Assembly: GCA_032622095.1 (NCBI GenBank)
Contig: CP136065.1
Span: 245,767,474 to 245,831,473, forward strand
DNA: 64,000 nucleotides
DNA from: Siphonodentalium dalli
Lineage: Eukaryota > Mollusca > Scaphopoda > Gadilida > Siphonodentaliidae
Direction of reading: 5' to 3'
In this document: positions 57,621 through 64,000 of the stretch, piece by piece
How the letters are laid out: the number at the start of each line of letters is the position of its first letter
Position numbering within the stretch: the first letter of the stretch is position 1
The notes under the pieces: model-generated
Database searches by the model: none
What the model was told of the DNA's origin: nothing
The model's input: the letters and a program-made list of their open reading frames with translations, nothing else
Program-made: the position numbers and the translations under genes

Positions 57621-58480
57621 AAGGCTTCGAAACGGATGTGGAATACAACCTTACCACACCAAATAAAACCGACACGCATGACATTCGATATCTTAAACAT
57701 GCACCAGGTGTAGGGGTGGTGTATACATTGGCCCATTTCATTCCCACTGTCATGGCGCATGTCCACAAACTAGCACCGCGAGCATTGTTCTTCTCTGCTG
57801 GGAGATATTCGACGAGACAACTGCGGGGCGTCACACAGTTTGCTTCGGATAATGGTCAAGAAGTGTGGGTAGTCTGTACACTAGGGTCTTCTCCTTAGCA
57901 GATATACATCTGTCCAAGGGAATGAGACAGCTAGCAACCTTCGAAACACTGTCGAAGTTGTCCACATATGCCAATGCGTTCGCTGAGTTTGTGAGTTGAC
58001 GAACCATATATTGACAAGTGACTAGCTAACTGGTTCGCCAGGTGTACATGTCGTTATCCCAGGGGGTATGAGACACATACATAGAGATGACCTTCTGTAA
58101 GCTAGACACCGGAAAATAAATTGTTTGAAACTTTATGATTAGAGGGACCCTACTCCCAGGAAGTGGTGAATACTTTGTCGGTGTGAGCGACCTAGATTTA
58201 TCAGACAAAGAAATGGAAGCTGGTCCAGTTAATTATGGACGTGACGTGGAAAATCAGAATCTGTTATCAGGTAATTGTTCTGATATGACTATTCGGTGCA
58301 CCTACGCTTACGGCCATTATCGGCGCTAAGTGGAGACTGGATTTCGAAATGCCACATCGCGATATTAATTGTGGTGTTTCATCTTTCCAGAAGGATACGA
58401 GCTATGTTATGCGTTTTGATACCTTTAGGTTGAACTAGTAGATGGTTTATGTACAGTTTCGTCCATACATACCGATATTA
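57621..58480. other. No supported gene
   Basis: An open + frame at 57611-57898 (HAPGVGVVYTLAHFIPTVMA) and another at 58135-58329 have no recognised domain or splice context. Confidence 0.3.
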
Positions 58481-58489
58481 TGACAAAAA

Positions 58490-59620
58490 GTTGAAATTAA
58501 TATGTGAAAATATCGATTTCTTTTCAATTTCTAGCCGCCAATTTAGCAGCGATCTTGGCTGTGAGTATCAATTGCCAAACCCTAATGAATACTTCATGTC
58601 ACTATTCCATATCAACATGTAATGGTGGATAGAAATCGCGAAACAATAACGCCCATCGTAAGAAAGTAAAGGAATGTAGACTTGTTTTCAAATTTCGGTC
58701 GCCATTTTGGCCGCCATCTTTGATTTGGAAAACCATTTCTTGCATGAGATGTAAGGTAATTACCTCACCTCAGTATTTCCAACTCAACTGTACGCATGGA
58801 TGGAGTTGTCTCGACAATAATGCCCAATGATGTGAATATGAGGGAATTTCGGTGATTTTTCAAAATCTGTCCGCCATTGTGGGCGCCATTTTGGATTTGG
58901 GGGACTTTTATTTGGATATGATACAAGGAAAGTTCTTCGCCTAAGTGTTCCCAACTTACAATAGTAAGCAGGTGTGGAGTTGTCATGACAATAATGCTCA
59001 CTGATGTTAAAATCAGCGATTTTTTATTTCTGGTGGCAATTTTGGCCGCCATCTTGGATTTGGGTAAATATTCCTCAACTCAGGTATAAGAGGAATCCTA
59101 CCTCGAGTATCTCCTGCAAATATATATGCATGAGTGTTGTTATAATAGCAATAACATTCATTGATTCGAAACATAACATCGCGTTATTAACGGAGATTCG
59201 GCTTTGACCTATGATACCGGCATTTTGGAAAACGTGATATCGGACAAAAATATCCCGCAATGAATGCATATTATGGTCCCCATGTGTTCGCCAATGACTC
59301 CTCTATATGATAAATGTATAACATGACGCAAAAATTCTAACATTTTCCCACAGAGACAAACGAAAGGTGGTAACATGTCAGAAAAATAGCATATTTCCAC
59401 ATTTCGGCGGCCATCTTGGCCGCCATATTGGATTCTGGTGTCGGATTTTCGGCTAATTTGTAAGGGTTCTATAATAGCATAACGAATCGAGCGGAAAACA
59501 AGACCGCATTTGCTATAATCTTTACTATAATGGCGATCAAAGAGACCTGGTGCATTTAAAAAAAATGGCCGCCATGATGGACGCCATCTTGTCTGGAGTC
59601 TCTGCGGCCACTTTTTTTCT
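58490..59620. repeat. Diverged tandem array with GCCGCCAT motifs
   Basis: Six or so units of about 170-210 bp. Each has TTTTGGCCGCCATCTTGGAT or a variant, then an AATAATGCCCA.TGATGT stretch. A related piece with CCAAGATGGCCACTGGC lies at about 60750. This version-specific block occupies the place where the other version has 25.24-27.26 kb. Confidence 0.75.
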
Positions 59621-61894
59621 TTTATAACATGGTCGCGATCTCGTAGATTTGTGTGAATGCATGGTTCCGTATATATATTATCACGTGTATACGTGAAGCC
59701 ATGGGAATAACTAATATAATACAAAGTTATTATACAATGTTGTGTATAGTATGTGTTTTTCTTGTACGAGTCCAGGCTGTGGTGAAAAGTCATATTTATT
59801 TATTTTTATTTTTGGTATTTGTCGGCACTTGATATTCTATAAAAGCCTGTATTTGATCACCAGAAAGCATGATTTGGAACAGTAAACACGGAAGTGAAAA
59901 CAAAACTAAATGCGGAAGTGAAACGTCTGCTAAATCCACCACTGTATTGCCCGCGAATCACAATTTCACCGATTCATTTGGCAGAGTTACTTCGTGACGT
60001 CACGGAGTCCCGATAAAAAAAAAGTCATATTGAACACTCGGAAGTCCAATATGACTGTCCGGAGTCCAATGTGACTTTTTTCCGGATTTTCATTTGACGG
60101 CTTTTGCCCAATCAGAAATAGTATTAGTTAAGGGATGGATAATAATATACTATATATAATAAACTTAACTGCATCTTCATTCGATATTTTATGCAGGTTG
60201 TATATTACCTCTATATTAAGCGTTATAGTGCATTCCGGAATCGTCAACGTTTTGTCATCCAGTTTTCAGTTATACTTTTTCGTAACCTCGTGATATATAT
60301 TATGGACTTCGGAATTGTCTAAGCCGAAAGCGTTGGGGGATATATTTTTATTGCGAATTTATGATTTTTTTTATCATTATAGAATGCCATTAAATACAGA
60401 CTTCTGCTTGACACACTTTGGTTTTGATCAGATAATCCAAACTGGAGTTATCGGTCAAAAACCAAATGTTAACGAACAGACAGACACACAGACCTTATAA
60501 CATAATTATAACACGACCGTCTTTTCAAACGGGGGTATAACAAGTCATTACTCTGAATAATCATTGGACGAAACCATATATTCAAACTTGTCCTGACAGA
60601 CTATAGCGTATAGCGTATATATACCAAAGTTGATTCCGACGAGATAACTGAACTTATTTCATTTCATTTCAGCAGAACAACCAGGAGCAACCCTATATAT
60701 TAAATTCCAATTTGGCCAGGGGGGGGGGTGAAAAACAAAAATTGAAATCCAAGATGGCCACTGGCAGCCATGTTTTTTTGGCCGAATGACCTCAAAATGA
60801 CTCATTCCTATTTACATGTCCATGTTAACATCCATGATAAATAGTATGCACAGAAATTCATATACAGCTGTTTACAGTGAATTTCCCCCGCAAATCTCTG
60901 TTTTAGTGTTAAAAGGGGGGTGGGTGTCAAAAAATGGTCGGAAAAAAACTGCCGAAAACGGAAAAAAAAATTGGCGGTGGGGGTGGGTGGGTACAAAAAA
61001 TGATCGAAAGGGAAAAAATGCCATACGTGCCTGAAATGTCTTTCCTCCCCCCCCCCCCCCTGATTTGGCCGGGGGGTGGTCTCACGAACAAAATCAGTAT
61101 ACAGGGCCGGTGGGTGGGCGGTCGGAGCTCCGGTGCTTTCCAATTTTCTTCCTGATGGTTTTTTTCCTAATTGTTTTACCAAATTAATACCAACACTGAG
61201 ACTGTTCTATTGATATACGTAGCTTAAATAAAACCCCTTTGGAAGGAGGGTGAATATATATGTTGCAATACCTGGGTGCTTTAATTTGCCTCAGATTAAA
61301 CCGAGGTCTCAAATTCATATATATAAAATCATGGACAATGAGTTTTGAGGGAATAGTTTATAAAGAAAATGGAGAAATATTTAGCACAAAAAAAAGAAGA
61401 GATATTATCATAATATATCAAACTTAAATTTTATAATATCCTGTTAATATCTATTGAACAGGATATAAGTTGTTCTAGATGTGCTCCACTCAATAATGAT
61501 CCAATTGATGGATATCGATGAACATGATACGGGTTCAATTAACTGCGTATCACATTGGTGATCTGAAGGCAGGTATGGTCAAGAAGTTTTCTATAGCAGA
61601 ATAGAACAGGGCAGAATACTCTGTCTAAATGTGCACCAATTTTCCATAAAAAATAAGGGTGGTCAAATGTATGTGCATATGTACAAAATATTTCCACACA
61701 CACAGGCCCTGATGAAGGATGATGTTAATTATAAACTAGTAGACCCTTTTTGCAAGTGATTATCCGTTTCCGGAGTTTCTCCTTAAAGCCTAGGAGCTTT
61801 TCTCTCTTTATTATAGAAAACATTCATATTCGCATCCACTTTAAATTGTATAAAAACACAAGATAAAACAATCACTTTCTTGATTCATTTCTTG

Positions 61895-61916
61895 CATACC
61901 CCCCCCCCCCCCCCGC
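61895..61916. repeat. Poly-C run and adjacent version-specific stretch
   Basis: A C-run, then about 210 bp (to 62125) absent from the other version, where TTTCTTGCA joins directly to ATCCGATTTAACG. This explains why the MITE at 33417 lacks its terminus. Confidence 0.8.
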
Positions 61917-62124
61917 CTTCATGATTTGACCTGCATTTTTGGGCTAATGCACATACCAAATTTGATTCCAATCTAACACCCAAAACTAGAGTTTTTATCT
62001 CGAATCCTCAAATCCATAAGTCGGAAAGTGGCATAACTCAATAAAAATTGCCGGGTATATAAAGCGTCATCCGGTATAATTATGTCAGGGATGGGTCATG
62101 TACGTCATTGGCAAATTTAATTTT

Positions 62125-62597
62125 AAAGGTACTCAATCCGATTTAACGCTCCTAAATTACAATTTCTTTGGCATCGGGGGTAAAAAAAATATTTGATTCG
62201 AGTCGATGAACCCACCCATCATGCAAAGTCAGCGTGATCAGATATCGATTTTTGAAGTTTGTTATTTCAATTTGTGGCCCAGAAACAAGCCGTCAAATGG
62301 ATTGTTTCGGTCAAAATTACGGATGAAGATGGATAACTCTAAAAACAAGTGGTAATACGGCCAAATTTTCGTGAATACTCAAGTGATAATACGGCCATAT
62401 TTCGTTGAAATGTTTATAAATAACACGTTTTGGGAAATTTGATACCATATAGTTGACAGTGGTTAGCATTATTTTGTTGCAATTAATCGATTCTGATAAC
62501 TAAAGTGTATTTTGAAGAAATGTTGTTGTTGTTGCTGTTGTTGTTGTTGTTGTCTCTTGATGATATGGTGACCCTCTGATCGGATTGAGTACCTTTA
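62125..62597. mobile_element. MITE of the GATTCGAGTCGAGG family, copy 7 (both ends kept)
   Basis: AAAGGTACTCAATCCGATTT at the left and ATCGGATTGAGTACCTTTA at the right. The best copy for defining the family: about 473 bp, no coding sequence, TGT run at 62521-62553. Confidence 0.85.
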
Positions 62598-64000
62598 AAA
62601 ATCCGCCGAAAAATGTTTCAGTTATCACTTCCGACAGACGGATGCATGCACGAAATCGGAAAAATTCTAAACCAAATTGAGCGTTTGAATTGAATTATTT
62701 TTTATCGTAGTCAACAAAACATACAGGTACATCAATAAATTCTCCCATCACATACTATGGTTTTAATAATAAAGACAATATGTCAATAAAAATTCAGGAA
62801 TATGTAATAAGGTATATATACATCACTCGGTTTTCTTAAATGGTTTGACTCACATATATATAATATTTAATACTTGCGTCATGGTAACTTTATAAACGCT
62901 AATTTTAAGAAAAATACTCTTTTTAGCATGCATATATTTGCGTGTATTTATATTCCATGCACCTGCATTGCTCCACTGGTAGTCTGTGATTTGCTGTTCT
63001 AAATTTCAGTACATGGAAAATATAGAACCATAGAAGGTGCTATATTTGGTTCCCCGTGCATATTATTTGCAGTGTAACTCAGTAAAATTTCGCGGGCAGA
63101 GCCATTCGGTTTTCCAAGTATGGGGCATACATGCGGAAGACACATCACACATTAAAAAAAAAAATGGCTGATCAGTTGAGTTATCACCGTGCATAGGTTT
63201 TACAAAATACTGTGTCGAAAGGGCGCAATTTTCCGCGGAAAGCGCCAGCGTCGCTTTACGTAACACTATATGTAAAGTAGGGGCGTATATATATGAGAGG
63301 CCGTTTTCACATTCATAAATAATTGGGCCTGCGAACAATTCGGCGTGAGTGCAATTCCATTACGCAATTACTTTCAACACTAATCAAACGCGCTTTTAAA
63401 AGTGAAATTTAATTAAATGCATGTTCTTCAAGGGAATATCTAGAAATTTATTTTCTTCCCTAATTTTACATTTCCATTTTCTCGCCTTTACTCCAGGCAA
63501 TCAAGTTTTAAATATACCTAAAAAAATAACATGTATTTCACGTCTGTGTTCATATGAGATGGATTGGTATACCCATCTTAAATTGAGAAATTTAATTACA
63601 ATAAATTGCGCTATTTCTCTCGAAAACAAAAACAAACAAACAAAATAAAAAAGCAAACAATACAAATAGAAGACAAAGAAAAAAACAAAACGAGCAAAAA
63701 CAACACACAAATAAATACAAAAAAACACAAACAAAAAACTAATCAAAGAACAGTGGGGGGGGGGGGGATCACAAACACAAAAAAAAACAGATCAATCAGT
63801 CGAGAACACGTACCCATTCCCAAACGAAACGAAACATATATAAGTCTAATCAAATTTAAACAAAATAAGAAAATATTTAATAAAGATAAGAAATTTAAAT
63901 GTTGAAGAAAGTAAAAGTGTTTCTTACCAAAATCACCAAGAACAAGTTAATAATATTTGGATCCATTGTCAATGTGCCATGATGATGATGAGTCGCCGCG

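Larger units (their letters stand above)
59624..64000. repeat. Duplicated segment, right version
   Basis: Colinear with 27260-35296 up to the window end. It has empty sites for the foldback element (60300) and the TTAA MITE (61224), an extra ~40 bp near 60025, and an extra ~350-bp segment at about 60720-61075 bounded by TTTGGCC-GGGGGG repeats. Confidence 0.9.

Noticed and set aside
57611-57898. A host gene exon (MNQKGFETDVEYNLTTPNKT...)
   Set aside because: No domain recognised, no convincing acceptor or donor, and an overlapping open frame on the other strand.

Overview
This is an AT-rich, intron- and repeat-dominated stretch of a metazoan nuclear genome. The mobile elements (Penelope-like elements with a GIY-YIG endonuclease, a Jockey-type LINE, many MITEs) and the metazoan-type flavin amine oxidase first exon suggest a marine invertebrate, perhaps a mollusc. 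I cannot name the species. No bacterial-style operons, rRNA or tRNA genes were recognised. The only host coding sequence I can assign is one first exon (47069-47198) of a flavin-dependent amine oxidase on the + strand, with a promoter-like stretch upstream. A 43-bp candidate microexon on the - strand occurs twice (21862-21904 and 55060-55102).

Layout. 1-9.6 kb: short tandem repeats, two MITE families, a snapback element family in three copies, and 5'-truncated tails of one LINE family; two of these tails have target-site duplications. 9.7-21.2 kb: a nested retroelement block. It holds a Penelope-like (PLE) 3' tail, a decayed Jockey-like LINE, a 1.57-kb PLE-related unit (unit A), and a long PLE (unit B) whose ORF1 carries an SGNH-hydrolase domain and which continues into reverse transcriptase and GIY-YIG endonuclease. 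21.2-35.3 kb: unique DNA carrying a terminal-inverted-repeat element, a piggyBac-like MITE, a 3.66-kb foldback-like element and a 589-bp TTAA MITE. 35.3-46.5 kb: mostly non-coding, with several MITEs and tandem repeats. 46.5-47.2 kb: promoter and exon of the amine oxidase gene. 47.3-52.7 kb: a very uniform 30-bp satellite of about 180 copies, ending in a 100-N assembly gap. 52.8-64 kb: a second, colinear version of 9.0-35.3 kb that lacks the 9.6-kb retroelement block, the foldback element and the TTAA MITE, but has its own insertions.

The window is best read as two versions of one locus (two haplotypes placed in one scaffold, or a real segmental duplication) joined at the gap. That makes it informative: several elements have an empty site in the other version, so their exact ends can be read. 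The most interesting biology is the PLE block. Two tandem units share nearly the same 5' leader (with hammerhead-like and hairpin RNA signals) and the same N-terminal ORF1 module, then switch abruptly to different C-terminal modules: a basic/acidic tail in one, an SGNH-esterase-like domain in the other.
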